Of a DNA stretch of 44,994 nt, positions 16,627 to 26,135 are shown piece after piece. Position 1 is the first letter of the stretch, and each line of letters starts with the position of its first letter. The translations under genes were made by a program, and so were the position numbers. The DNA is from Alistipes sp. (GTDB lineage Bacteria > Bacteroidota > Bacteroidia > Bacteroidales > Rikenellaceae). The notes beneath the pieces were generated by a model, which made no database searches, was not told the DNA's origin, and saw nothing but the letters and a program-made list of their open reading frames with translations. The DNA lies in NCBI GenBank assembly GCA_017646785.1, contig JAGCLX010000136.1, forward strand, positions 1 through 44,994. The letters run 5' to 3'.

Positions 16627-18591
16627 ATGGCTTCATTAAACACATTGAGAACCAAGTACGGCATTGTACTCTCAGTAGTCATTGCCCTTGTACTTGTTGC
16701 ATTTATTCTTGGCGACCAGCTCTCTATGCGCGGCAAGAACAACGCAGAGATTACTGATGACATCATCCTAACAATCGACGGCAACGAGGTTAAGCAGTCT
16801 GAGTATGCTAAGTACGCTCAGGAGTATGCTATGGAGGGTGTTAACCCCGACTACACAGCACAGGCACTCTACCGCCGCATCGCATTCGACAAGTTCCTCA
16901 GCCCCGCATACGAGGCTGCAGGCTTGAACTTCGTTCCTGCTGACGAGGAGACTATGTTCATCGAGTACACAAACAACGTTCTTAACAACGACCCCACAGC
17001 ATTGACCATGACTAAGGCTGACTTCGAGAACGCTATCGCAGCTAACTGGGAGCAGATGAAGGCTATGAGCGGTGGTATCGACATCGTTACAGCAAACACT
17101 AAGGCTGTAAGCACATACGCTGCTGGTAAGTACACTAACAGCCTTGAGGTTGAGGAGGCACTCCGCAACGAGAACCTCACATTCGATGGCCACTACGTGA
17201 TGTTGCCCTACGCTGCGATCACTGCAGAGGAGGCTACTAAGGCTGAGACAGATGCTTACGCTGAGGCTCACCGCAAGGAGAACACAAACTATGGTGCTCG
17301 CACAATCTCTTACGTTCGCTTCGACATCGAGGCAAGCGAGGCTGACAAGGCTGCTGCTGAGGCTGCAATCATGAAGGCTGACGAGGGCGTTAAGGCTGCT
17401 AAGGGCGACCTTAAGGCTATCAAGAGCGCTATCCGTGGCGTTGAGGGTAAGGTTGAGAAGTATGTTGCAGTTAGCACATTGAGCGAGGCAGAGGCTAAGG
17501 CTATTAAGGCTGGCGAGAACTACGGTCCCGTACTCAATGGCGACACTTGGAACGCTAAGTACATCGTATCAAAGGTATCAGCTCCTGAGAGCTTTACATT
17601 CAGCGCTATCACAGCGGAGTCTATCTTGGCTGCTGAGAAGCTCGTTGAGGAGATTAAGGCTGTTAATGGCAACCTCGCAGAGATCGAGGCTGGCGCTAAC
17701 GCAGCAACTAAGACTATCAACATGACAGCACTCTCTGAGCGTGACGCTGAGAAGTTCATCAACGCAAAGGTTGGTGATGTGTTCACTTACACTGTAGACA
17801 ACAAGCCTGCAGCTATCAAGGTTACTGAGCTTGGCAAGAAGGATAACTTCGTACTTACTGCAAATGTAAACTACACTGTTAAGGCAAGCAACGAGACATA
17901 CGACAATATCGTAGCTCAGTCTAAGAGCCTTATCAACGAGGCTGGTAACAGCGCTGAGTCATTCAACGAGGCTGCTTCTAAGGTTGGCAAGTTCCCCATG
18001 CAGCGCGTTGTATCACGTGGCACTAACCCCGCACAGGCATATCCTTCAGTTAGCGGCATCGAGGATTCACGCAACCTTGCTATCTGGGCATACGATGCAC
18101 AGCTTGGCGAGAAGAAGGACTGGACTTCTAAGAACGTTATCTATGTTTGCATGGTAACAGCTGTTAACAACGACAAGTACTTGGCAGTTGACGAGCGCAT
18201 CGCTAAGCGTGAGGTTGAGAAGGAGAAGAAGTTCGCTGTAGCTAAGGAGATCCTCACTATGGATTCTACTGCTGAGGGCATTAAGAGTGGTAAGTTCAAC
18301 GGCGTAAGCTTCAGCTCTGTATCTGCTGGTGATGCTACTGATGCAGCCTTGGTTGGCGCAATCGCACGTAGCACAAAGAGCGGCGAGCCTACACTTGTTA
18401 AGGGTAATACAGGTGTTTACCTCTTCGTTGTTGACAACATTAACAACGCTGACGCTGTAAACAACGCTGACGTAGAGGCTAAGCGCAAGGAGATGAACGA
18501 GGCACGCAAGGCTGACGCAAATCGCAACTTCGAGAACTACATGATGGATGGTGTTCAGGTTGTTGACGAGCGTGGTGTTGGTGAGTTGTAA
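16627..18591 (+). CDS. ppiD: PpiD-like membrane foldase (SurA-N domain), degenerate parvulin region
   Basis: 654 residues. One N-terminal membrane helix (about 13-29) starts with the pattern typical of Bacteroidota PpiD (MASLNTLRTKYG), with the rest in the periplasm. A SurA-N-like chaperone region (about 45-180) follows, with IDGNEVKQSEYAKYAQEY. The family usually carries one or two parvulin prolyl isomerase domains. Here the corresponding region (about 200-400) keeps only scattered resemblance (ARTISYVRFD, GENYGPVLNGD, KYIVSKV), is rich in Ala, Glu and Lys, and lacks the usual histidine motif (HILI). It is therefore more likely a chaperone than an active isomerase. Codons match highly expressed genes. 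It has its own promoter and a strong terminator. Confidence 0.8.
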   Translation: MASLNTLRTKYGIVLSVVIALVLVAFILGDQLSMRGKNNAEITDDIILTIDGNEVKQSEYAKYAQEYAMEGVNPDYTAQALYRRIAFDKFLSPAYEAAGLNFVPADEETMFIEYTNNVLNNDPTALTMTKADFENAIAANWEQMKAMSGGIDIVTANTKAVSTYAAGKYTNSLEVEEALRNENLTFDGHYVMLPYAAITAEEATKAETDAYAEAHRKENTNYGARTISYVRFDIEASEADKAAAEAAIMKADEGVKAAKGDLKAIKSAIRGVEGKVEKYVAVSTLSEAEAKAIKAGENYGPVLNGDTWNAKYIVSKVSAPESFTFSAITAESILAAEKLVEEIKAVNGNLAEIEAGANAATKTINMTALSERDAEKFINAKVGDVFTYTVDNKPAAIKVTELGKKDNFVLTANVNYTVKASNETYDNIVAQSKSLINEAGNSAESFNEAASKVGKFPMQRVVSRGTNPAQAYPSVSGIEDSRNLAIWAYDAQLGEKKDWTSKNVIYVCMVTAVNNDKYLAVDERIAKREVEKEKKFAVAKEILTMDSTAEGIKSGKFNGVSFSSVSAGDATDAALVGAIARSTKSGEPTLVKGNTGVYLFVVDNINNADAVNNADVEAKRKEMNEARKADANRNFENYMMDGVQVVDERGVGEL

Positions 18592-18614
18592 TCTATTAGC
18601 AAAACCACATACAG

Positions 18615-18655
18615 AGGGGCTGTCCAACAAAATTGCGACAGCCCCTATTTTTTTT
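18615..18655 (+). terminator. Rho-independent terminator after PpiD-like gene
   Basis: AGGGGCTGTC (18615-18624) pairs perfectly with GACAGCCCCT (18637-18646) around a 12-base loop. A run of eight T bases follows within ATTTTTTTTG. This is the most typical terminator in the window. Confidence 0.92.
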
Positions 18656-18706
18656 GTCCGACGACTTCTTTACCTATAAAGGCTCTGCAAATAGAGTAAA
18701 ATTGAT

Positions 18707-18714
18707 TACCTTTG
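18707..18714 (+). promoter_or_regulatory. -7 element before PfkB-family kinase
   Basis: TACCTTTG fits TAnnTTTG, with a weak TCTG at 18684-18687 giving a 19-base spacer. It leaves a leader of about 70 bases before ATG 18789. Confidence 0.6.
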
Positions 18715-18788
18715 TAGCGCGGAGGTAACGCCAAAGTTAACCCCGACACAGAAGCCACAGAGATATAACAGATTCAATAGTACTACCC

Positions 18789-19793
18789 ATGATACGAAAC
18801 ATTATAGGTATTGGCAATGCGCTTACGGATATGCTTGTCAACCTCCCCAACGACAGTGTTTTGGAGGAATACCAGCTTGCTAAGGGCTCTATGAGTCTTG
18901 TCGATAGCCAGCTTCAGACGGCCATATCGAAGAGCGTTGCTGGCTGCCCATACTCACTATCACTTGGCGGCTCCGCAGGTAATGCAATACGTGCTATGGC
19001 ACACCTCGGCACAAACGTAGGATTTATCGGAAAGGTTGGCGAGGATAACACGGGTGAGTTCTACGAGCAGGCACTTCGCAACATAGGTATCGAACCATTT
19101 ATACTGCGCTCTAAACACCGATCAGGCAAGTGTGTTGCCCTCGTATCTAAGGATGGCGAGCGCACCTTTGTCACACATCTTGGTGCTGCTGCCGACCTTC
19201 AGGCCGAAGATATTGATGGCACTATCTTTGACAGCTACGACTGCCTATATATAGAGGGTTATCTTGTTCAAGACCATGACCTTATCCGCACGGCTATCGA
19301 GCGAGCTAAGAATCATGGATTAAAGGTTGCCATCGACCTTGCATCCTTCAATGTTGTGGAGGAAAACCGCGACTTTTTGCACGACATAGTGGGTAAGTAT
19401 GTTGACATACTCTTTGCAAATGAGGATGAGGCACGCGCCTTTACAGGTGAGAGTGATCCACACAAGGCACTCGACTACATCGGAGCAATGTGCGAGTTGG
19501 CCGTAGTGAAAATTGGTATGCGCGGTGCTCTTATCAAGCGTGGTGAGGAGGTTGTCCACGTTGGTATCATGGCAGCAGCTAAGCGTGTCGACACAACTGG
19601 CGCAGGAGACTTCTATGCCGCTGGCTTTATGTATGGTCTAACGCAGGGAATGTCACTACGTGCATGTGGCACTATTGGAGCAATCACAGCAGGCAAGGTG
19701 ATTGAGATTGTGGGTACCACATTTGGGGAGGAGGTATGGCAAGAGATAGGCGCACTTGTTGAGCAGGTACGCACAGATAAATATCTCTTTTAG
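18789..19793 (+). CDS. PfkB-family carbohydrate/nucleoside kinase (adenosine kinase-like)
   Basis: 334 residues, a normal ribokinase-family length. The N-terminal GG motif (LGGSAGNAIRAMAHLG, 59-74) and the C-terminal ATP-binding and catalytic motif DTTGAGDFYAAGF (268-280, catalytic base D274) are intact, as is NEDEARAFTG (211-220). The overall pattern (IIGIGNALTDMLV, GKVGEDNTGEFY) is the one usually labelled adenosine kinase in Bacteroidales; ribokinase or fructokinase activity cannot be excluded. It is monocistronic, with its own promoter and a shared bidirectional terminator downstream. Confidence 0.88.
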   Translation: MIRNIIGIGNALTDMLVNLPNDSVLEEYQLAKGSMSLVDSQLQTAISKSVAGCPYSLSLGGSAGNAIRAMAHLGTNVGFIGKVGEDNTGEFYEQALRNIGIEPFILRSKHRSGKCVALVSKDGERTFVTHLGAAADLQAEDIDGTIFDSYDCLYIEGYLVQDHDLIRTAIERAKNHGLKVAIDLASFNVVEENRDFLHDIVGKYVDILFANEDEARAFTGESDPHKALDYIGAMCELAVVKIGMRGALIKRGEEVVHVGIMAAAKRVDTTGAGDFYAAGFMYGLTQGMSLRACGTIGAITAGKVIEIVGTTFGEEVWQEIGALVEQVRTDKYLF

Positions 19794-19811
19794 TAGTTAC
19801 CCATAAAACAC

Positions 19812-19849
19812 ATAATAGGCTGTCATTCGATTGAGTGACAGCCTATTAT
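19812..19849. terminator. Bidirectional terminator between convergent genes
   Basis: ATAATAGGCTGTCA (19812-19825) pairs without mismatch with TGACAGCCTATTAT (19836-19849) around a 10-base loop. Being flanked by A/T on both sides, it can end the kinase transcript (plus) and the long tgt-to-YgiQ operon (minus). Confidence 0.85.
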
Positions 19850-19865
19850 ATTTAGCCTATTCGAC

Positions 19866-21656
19866 CTATCTTCGCTTGACAGGCTTACGTGGAGCAGCAC
19901 CATGTCTTTGTCCCTTGGGAGCAGCGCCCCTGCTATTGCGATTAGCCTCGGGGAGCTTACCACCGAAGAAGTAACTCTTCTGCTTGCGCTTATCATCCTG
20001 CGAGCGCGCCACAAAGACCTTCTCTCCAGTGTATGGATTCTCTCCCATGTAGAACATCACGGATGATAGCGTCATAGGGGTAGGCGTAAGGTCCTGCACC
20101 TGCTCGAGGTTGAAATGTAGCTTACCTAACACCTTGGATGCCAACGCCTGCATATCTCGCTCCTCACATCCTGGGTGCGAGGATATGAAGTAGGGAATAA
20201 GCTGATACTTCAACTCGTTACGACGACATATCTGCTGGAAGCGCGAATTAAGGTGCTCAAACATGGTGAATGAGGGCTTACGCATAAGCTTCAACACATG
20301 CTCCTCGGTATGCTCAGGTGCCACCTTAAGACGTCCCGAAGTATGGTACTTAACCACGGTCTCGAAATACTCCGACTCATCGAAGAGGTCGTAACGTATG
20401 CCACTGCCGATAAATGCTCGCTTGATACCCTTCATCTCGCGCACGCGACGATAGAGCTCCAACAGCGCCGTGTGGTCATTATTCATGTTTTGACACAGCT
20501 TGGGATGTAGGCACGAGGGGCGCTTACACTTTTGGCATAGCTCCTCGTTGCGTCCCGACATGCGGTACATATTAGCTGAGGGCGCACCAATGTCCGAGAG
20601 GTAACCCTTAAAGTCCTCCATCTGCGTGATGCGCTCCACCTCCTTGAGGATTGAGCGCTCCGAGCGCGAGCTTATGAACTTACCCTGATGCGCTGAGATG
20701 GTACAGAAGGAGCAACCACCGAAGCAACCACGGTGGATGTTAACCGAGTGCTTAATCATCTCCCATGCGGGGATATCGCCCTTGCCCTTGTAGCGATAGT
20801 GTGGCGAACGCTCGTATTGCAGGTCAAATGAGTGGTCGAGCTACTCGGTGGTCAATCGCTCGTATGGCGGGGTGATAACGACATACCTATCATCCACCCT
20901 CTCCACAAGCGTGGTCTCGCACTTCATCATGTTACTCAACACCTCTATCTCGCAGAAGTTCTTACCAAACTTACGCTTATCCGCTACACACTCCTCATAG
21001 GAGTTAAGCACTATGGTCTTACCGTTGTACAGTTTCTCGACATACTCTTTGTCAGCCATAAAGCCCACCTGGCGCAAGCCTCTCAACAACTTCATATTAA
21101 AGCCATTACGCATAGCCTTTGCCACGTCGCGAATGACCTTATCACCCATGCCGTATATTAGCAAATCGGCACCTGAAGTGGCAAGGATAGAACGCTGCAG
21201 CTTATCGCTCCAGTAGTCGTAGTGCGTAAGACGGCGCAACGACGCCTCGATACCACCCACAACAACGGGCGTATGGGGATATAACTCCTTAAGTATCTTG
21301 GTATAGGTGTCGACGGTTCTATCGGGGCGGAAGCCAGCCTTACCTCCAGGCGTATAGGCATCGTTGGAGCGTAGGCGAAGGTTCGCTGTATAGTGGTTCA
21401 CCATCGAGTCCATGGCACCCGCCGTAACGGCAAAGAAAAGACGAGGCTTGCCAAGCTTCTTGAAGTCGCGCAGATCATCACGCCAGTTCGGCTGGGGCAC
21501 GATAGCCACCTTGTAACCCTCAGCCTCAAGGATGCGGCCTATGACCGCAGGTCCAAATGCTGGATGGTCGATATAGGCATCACCCGAGAAGATGATAACG
21601 TCCAACTCGTACCACCCTCTGGCCTCAACCTCCTTTATTGTTGTTGGTAGAAACAT
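19866..21656 (-). pseudogene. YgiQ-family radical SAM protein interrupted by in-frame TAG
   Basis: One continuous frame of 597 codons encodes a YgiQ-type (UPF0313) protein, but codon 272 (bases 20843-20841) is TAG. The N-terminal part (21656-20844, 271 residues) carries the B12-binding-like region (VIIFSGDAYIDHPAFG, VVVGGIEASLRRLTHYDYW). The part after the stop continues in the same frame with LDHSFDLQYER and the radical SAM cluster motif RGCFGGCSFC, then a C-terminal region ending PRKPVKRR. No frame change is needed. In homologues the position after PPYERLTTE is usually a second Glu, so a GAG to TAG change is likely. The upstream piece lacks the iron-sulfur motif; the downstream piece could restart at ATG 20759 but would miss the N-terminal domain. 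It is the last gene of the tgt operon. Confidence 0.85.
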
Positions 21657-21685
21657 AAGCGTTTCGGTTTTAGCATGCTAAGCTA

Positions 21686-22777
21686 TTAGATTTCATCCAT
21701 ATCGAGGCCCACAGCATCGGTGTAGGTATCCCACTTCTGCAATACAGCTTTGAAGTCATCTGGCAACTCCGACTCAAACTGCACATACTTACCCGTTGTG
21801 GGGTGCTCGAAGCCCAGTGCACGTGCGTGCAACGACTGACGAGGGATGAGCTTAAAACAGTTTTCTACAAATTGCTTGTACTTCATGAAGGTAGTACCCT
21901 TGAGGATGCGGTTGCCACCATAGCGCTCATCGTTAAACAAGGGGTGTCCCTGCCATGACATGTGAACGCGAATCTGGTGTGTACGGCCAGTCTCCAAGCG
22001 ACACTCGACAAGCGTAACGTAGCCATAGCGGCGCAACACCTTGAAGTGCGTAACGGCATGCTTACCATCCGAGCCATCCTCAAACACATACATCTGTAGT
22101 CTATCCTTGGGACTACGACCTATATTACCGATGATAGTACCCTCATCCTCGGCGATGTTACCCCACACCAACGCTACATAGCGGCGATAGATGGTGTGAT
22201 CGAAGAATTGCTTCGCCAGCGCCGCATGGGCACGCTCGTTCTTCGCCACGACCAACAAGCCCGATGTATCCTTATCGATGCGGTGCACAAGGCCCGCGCG
22301 AGCATTACCCTCCGAGAACATCTCCAACGCACTCAAGTGGTACGACAGAGCGTGTACCAGCGTGCCACTATGGTTGCCGACACCAGGGTGCACAACCATG
22401 CCCGCAGGCTTATTAACCACGATAACATCGTCATCCTCGTAGACAATATCGAGCGGTATATTCTCGGGCACGATCTCCTCCTTATGGCGAGGATAGGGCA
22501 TCACGATAGATATGTGGTCAAGGGGCTTTACCTTGTAGCTCGACTTCTGGGGCTTGCCATTCACAAGGATATTCTTGCCATCGGCAGCCGTTTGAATACG
22601 ATTGCGCGAGGTGTTCTCAAGACGTATGGTAAGGTACTTATCAAGACGCATCTGCGACTGACCCTTATCCACCGTCACTGAGAAGTGTTCATACAACTCA
22701 TCACCCTCCTCTATGCCATCCGTAGCGCCATCCAAGAGCTCTACATCCTCCATGTTATTTAGTTCTTCGTTTATCAC
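21686..22777 (-). CDS. rluD: RluD-family 23S rRNA pseudouridine synthase
   Basis: 363 residues. An S4 RNA-binding domain (about 43-100; MRLDKYLTIRLENTSRNRIQ) precedes the catalytic domain with VVNKPAGMVVHPG (120-132) and HRIDKDTSG (165-173, catalytic D168), then GRTHQIRVHM. RluD isomerises uridines in helix 69 of 23S rRNA; RluC/RluA-type specificity cannot be fully excluded. The first 40 residues are acidic and poorly conserved, and a start at Met9 (22753) is possible. It is 13 bases downstream of the mqnE-PASTA gene, in keeping with the common PASTA protein-rluD pairing of Bacteroidales. Confidence 0.93.
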   Translation of the reverse strand: MINEELNNMEDVELLDGATDGIEEGDELYEHFSVTVDKGQSQMRLDKYLTIRLENTSRNRIQTAADGKNILVNGKPQKSSYKVKPLDHISIVMPYPRHKEEIVPENIPLDIVYEDDDVIVVNKPAGMVVHPGVGNHSGTLVHALSYHLSALEMFSEGNARAGLVHRIDKDTSGLLVVAKNERAHAALAKQFFDHTIYRRYVALVWGNIAEDEGTIIGNIGRSPKDRLQMYVFEDGSDGKHAVTHFKVLRRYGYVTLVECRLETGRTHQIRVHMSWQGHPLFNDERYGGNRILKGTTFMKYKQFVENCFKLIPRQSLHARALGFEHPTTGKYVQFESELPDDFKAVLQKWDTYTDAVGLDMDEI

Positions 22778-22790
22778 GTTTTGTGGTTTC

Positions 22791-24995
22791 TTAAATGTTT
22801 ACACCCAACGCAGCAAGACTATCCGCCTCACGCTGCTTTGCTAACTGCAACTTACGACGCTCCGATTCGGCACGCTCAGCCTCCTTGTCGGCAATGACCC
22901 TTAGCGAGTCAACCATCTTATCATCTGCCGAGAGGTAGATATCGACCTTTGTGCCACGGCTGTGCGACGAGCCGATAGCTGCCGACTGCTTATACACACG
23001 AGCACCACGACGCTCAAGGATATCCTCAACGCTCTCGTCGTAGATCACCTTACCCACATTAAAGCCGTGATCCCACAAGCTTGCCTTAGCCTTGGCTAAC
23101 GACATTCCGACAATACGAGGAGCAACCGTGTGCTGATTATCACGATGATAGGTTACGTGCAGCGTAACACCCGTACCCACAGGCACTTTGCGCGTAGACG
23201 CAGGGTCAACCTCAACTCCTTTAACTATCTGCTTTTCAACATAGTCCGTAGATGTAAGGTCTGGCTCGTAGACGAGTTTATCGACCGTCAGTCCTGAGCG
23301 TTCGAGCTGGTTGAGGGCCTGGCGCAGCGTCTGCTTTGCAACGTAAGGCACTGCCACCTGGCGGCGATTAAAGGCGTTTATCGTGACATATATCTTACGA
23401 CCGGGCTTCACCGTAACATCTCGCACATCCGAGGTGCTGGGCAGCTGATCGACGATAGTACCACCTGGCAGATCCACATCGAAAATAGAATCACGCACCA
23501 CCAACTTAAGGTCTTTATCCGCAGCAACGCCACGCGCCTCCATGATGGTCGTACCCACAAAATCGGGCACAACGATGGTGTTGTTGTGACGCGTACCCCT
23601 CTTCAAGCCTATGAAAAGCACAGCGAGCAGCACCAAGCAAAAGAGGGCGATTATTATCACATGAGAGATTATCGGCAGACGGCGATAGAACGTCGCTACA
23701 GCGCCACTCCTCTTCTCTACACTACGTCGCTGCGAAGGCTTACGACCCACAGCTACCGACTTAGGTCTTGACTCACTACTGCCACTTGAACGCTTAGGCT
23801 CATCACCCCCACGTCCATAACTACTCTTCTCTGTTGCCATATTTTCATTCACTTCTTCTACTCGCTTAATAGGCTTAATATCAACCTTTTTCGCTGTATT
23901 TACCACCGCGCCATTTGCATCTCTCACTACGATATTGTAGTGCGAATCGCGCTCCACGGGGTTCATGCCTACGGCACGCACCATATTCTCAAGCTCCTCA
24001 ACACTCATCGAAGGACGCTCCGCGCCTCCAGCCATCGAGTATATCTTAGTGGTATCACCTATAGTACCATCGATATCATCTGCACCAAATGCCAGCGCCA
24101 TCTCCGTAGTTGAACGCCCATACGACACCCAGTACGCCTTGATGTGTGGGATGTTATCCAGGAACAGGCGGCTGATGGCTATCGTGCGCAAGTCATCCTC
24201 CACAGAACACTCTCCCGCTGCCGAGAGGCGATTGTTACGACTATGATACTTCAACGGGATGAAGGCATCAAAGCCAGGAGCCTCGTCCTGCAACTTACGC
24301 AAGCGCTCCAGGTGGTCGATGCGCTGCTCGAGCGTCTCGATATGTCCATAGAGCATTGTACAGTTTGTCGAAAGACCCATGTTGTGGGCTGCACGGTGCA
24401 CAGCAAGCCACTCCTCTGCCGTACACTTATCGGGACATATCTTACTGCGCAGCTCAGCATCGAAAATCTCGGCACCTCCACCAGGAATACACTCCATGCC
24501 CGCCTCGGCCAAACGACGCAAACCCTCAACAATGGTAACACCCTCACGCTTAATCATGTAGAATATCTCCACCGCTGTGTATGCCTTGACTGCAACATGT
24601 GGCAACTGACGCTTAACACGACGCACCATCTCGACGTAGGTGTCGAGATTATGGCTTGGATGCACACCTCCGACGATATGCACCTCCGTGATATCAGCAC
24701 CACGCAACTCCTCGGCACGCGCCTCCACCTCATCAACATTCATCGTCCACGCATCGGGGTCGCCCTCCCTGCGGCGGAAGGAGCAAAACTCGCAGTTAAA
24801 CAGGCAGACGTTAGATGGCTCGAGATGCACGTTGCGGTTATAGAAGACGTTGCGGCCACTCATAGCAACCTTGCGCTCCGTAGCCAACTCACCGAGCAGC
24901 CACAATGGAGCCTCGCGCCACAGCACAAGAGCATCAGCAGCCGAAAGGCGCTCACCACGACGTATCGAAGCAGCTATATCGTTAAAGTTACGCAT
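22791..24995 (-). CDS. mqnE: Fusion: aminofutalosine synthase MqnE + TM + three PASTA domains
   Basis: 734 residues in one uninterrupted frame. Residues 1-355 are a full MqnE: NVHLEPSNVCLFNCEFCSF with cluster cysteines C64, C68, C71, then KAYTAVEIFYMIKR, GGGAEIFDAELRSKICPDK and LYGHIETLEQRIDHL. MqnE is a radical SAM enzyme that joins 3-enolpyruvylbenzoate to SAM-derived adenosine to give aminofutalosine in menaquinone synthesis. A Lys/Arg/Ser-rich linker (370-440), one membrane helix (about 443-464) and three PASTA repeats (about 473-540, 547-617, 622-690) follow, then a charged helix. In other Bacteroidales these are separate genes. Met386 (ATG at 23840, A-rich upstream) could be a remnant or still active start for the PASTA part. 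It starts 2 bases after the permease gene stop. Confidence 0.88.
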   Translation of the reverse strand: MRNFNDIAASIRRGERLSAADALVLWREAPLWLLGELATERKVAMSGRNVFYNRNVHLEPSNVCLFNCEFCSFRRREGDPDAWTMNVDEVEARAEELRGADITEVHIVGGVHPSHNLDTYVEMVRRVKRQLPHVAVKAYTAVEIFYMIKREGVTIVEGLRRLAEAGMECIPGGGAEIFDAELRSKICPDKCTAEEWLAVHRAAHNMGLSTNCTMLYGHIETLEQRIDHLERLRKLQDEAPGFDAFIPLKYHSRNNRLSAAGECSVEDDLRTIAISRLFLDNIPHIKAYWVSYGRSTTEMALAFGADDIDGTIGDTTKIYSMAGGAERPSMSVEELENMVRAVGMNPVERDSHYNIVVRDANGAVVNTAKKVDIKPIKRVEEVNENMATEKSSYGRGGDEPKRSSGSSESRPKSVAVGRKPSQRRSVEKRSGAVATFYRRLPIISHVIIIALFCLVLLAVLFIGLKRGTRHNNTIVVPDFVGTTIMEARGVAADKDLKLVVRDSIFDVDLPGGTIVDQLPSTSDVRDVTVKPGRKIYVTINAFNRRQVAVPYVAKQTLRQALNQLERSGLTVDKLVYEPDLTSTDYVEKQIVKGVEVDPASTRKVPVGTGVTLHVTYHRDNQHTVAPRIVGMSLAKAKASLWDHGFNVGKVIYDESVEDILERRGARVYKQSAAIGSSHSRGTKVDIYLSADDKMVDSLRVIADKEAERAESERRKLQLAKQREADSLAALGVNI

Positions 24996-24997
24996 GA

Positions 24998-26113
24998 CTA
25001 TTTAGGGGCTTTTTGGTAGACAAAAACAGCAATAATTGCAAAGACTATATTCGGGAGCCACACGCCAATCCAGGGCTCTATAGAGCCACTTATGGCAATT
25101 TGCTCAAACACACGTCCCAACATCAAGTAACTGAAGCACAGCGCAATACCAACGCCAATATGCATACCCATACCGCCTCGTATCTTACGCGATGCGAGTG
25201 ATACGCCGATGATAGTAAGGATGATGGTCGACAGCGGATACGAGAAGCGAGCATTACGCTCCACCTCAATGAGGAACACCTCGTCCGAACCCTTGCTACG
25301 CTGCTGCAACAAAAAGTCGTTAAGTTCCTCATAGGTCAGCGTCTTGACAACACCCGAAATGTCACCCAACTCGCGAACATCGAGGTTGATAAGCGTATCA
25401 AGATTTCGATACTGCTTGCCGCTGAGCGTGCCATCCTCACCCCTCGAATATATCATGTAGCGAGGCGCTGTCCAGCGCTTGGTCTCCACGTCGAACGACG
25501 CACTTGCAGCGTCGAGTGTCTCTACAAGTTCGGCACCCTCGAAACGCTCGAGAGCAAAGAATGGTACTCTACCCAAGCCGGGGGAGAAGCCACGCACATA
25601 GGCGTAGGTGTTAGGCTCAATTTGGCGGTATACATGCTCGGGATAGACCAGTGTCTGGTGGCTCTTCATATACTTACTCTGAAACTCCACACTCGCCTTC
25701 TGACCCTCGGGGATAATCCATAGGCTCAGCATGAGGCTCAACGCCGCAATTATGAAGGCACCCATGAGGTATGGCCACATAAACCTGCGGAAGCTAACGC
25801 CGCCAGAGAGTATCGCCACAATCTCGGTCTGCATGGCCATCTTCGAGGTGAAGAAGATAACAGACACGAAGGTAAACAGCGCACTAAACTGGCTGATGAA
25901 CTGAGGGATGAAGTTCATGTAGTAGTCCCACACGATAGCCTTCCATGGCGCATGCAGCTCTGTGAAGTCGTCGACCTTCTCCACATAGTCGAACACCACC
26001 AAGATGACAACCATCATCAATATGCCGAAGATGTAGGTGCGCAGGAACTTACCCAAGATATATCTATCGAGGGTACGAAATCCTGGTATCGATGGTAAAA
26101 GCCTGATTCTCAT
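24998..26113 (-). CDS. lptG: LptF/LptG family LPS export permease
   Basis: 371 residues. Three N-terminal membrane helices (LDRYILGKFLRTYIFGILMMVVILVVFDYVEK region; about 55-95; about 105-130), a periplasmic beta-jellyroll (about 140-265) and three C-terminal helices (about 290-365) match the YjgP/YjgQ fold. These permeases form the LptB2FG transporter that extracts LPS from the inner membrane and hands it to LptC. I cannot decide firmly between LptF and LptG; the length and the neighbouring tgt favour the shorter LptG-type copy. It is co-transcribed with tgt (22 bases apart). Confidence 0.88.
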   Translation of the reverse strand: MRIRLLPSIPGFRTLDRYILGKFLRTYIFGILMMVVILVVFDYVEKVDDFTELHAPWKAIVWDYYMNFIPQFISQFSALFTFVSVIFFTSKMAMQTEIVAILSGGVSFRRFMWPYLMGAFIIAALSLMLSLWIIPEGQKASVEFQSKYMKSHQTLVYPEHVYRQIEPNTYAYVRGFSPGLGRVPFFALERFEGAELVETLDAASASFDVETKRWTAPRYMIYSRGEDGTLSGKQYRNLDTLINLDVRELGDISGVVKTLTYEELNDFLLQQRSKGSDEVFLIEVERNARFSYPLSTIILTIIGVSLASRKIRGGMGMHIGVGIALCFSYLMLGRVFEQIAISGSIEPWIGVWLPNIVFAIIAVFVYQKAPK

Positions 26114-26135
26114 CGTCTTTTCAAATCGTTACTTT

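Noticed and set aside
20841..20843. TAG as a recoded sense codon (pyrrolysine-type or amber suppression)
   Set aside because: TAG ends the Nudix, porX and PfkB-kinase genes normally here, no pyrrolysine genes are present and the lineage is not known to use it; a point mutation is simpler.
24144..25019. 291-codon open frame on the plus strand
   Set aside because: It lies entirely antisense to the mqnE part of the fusion gene, whose motifs are clear; the translation has no recognisable domain.
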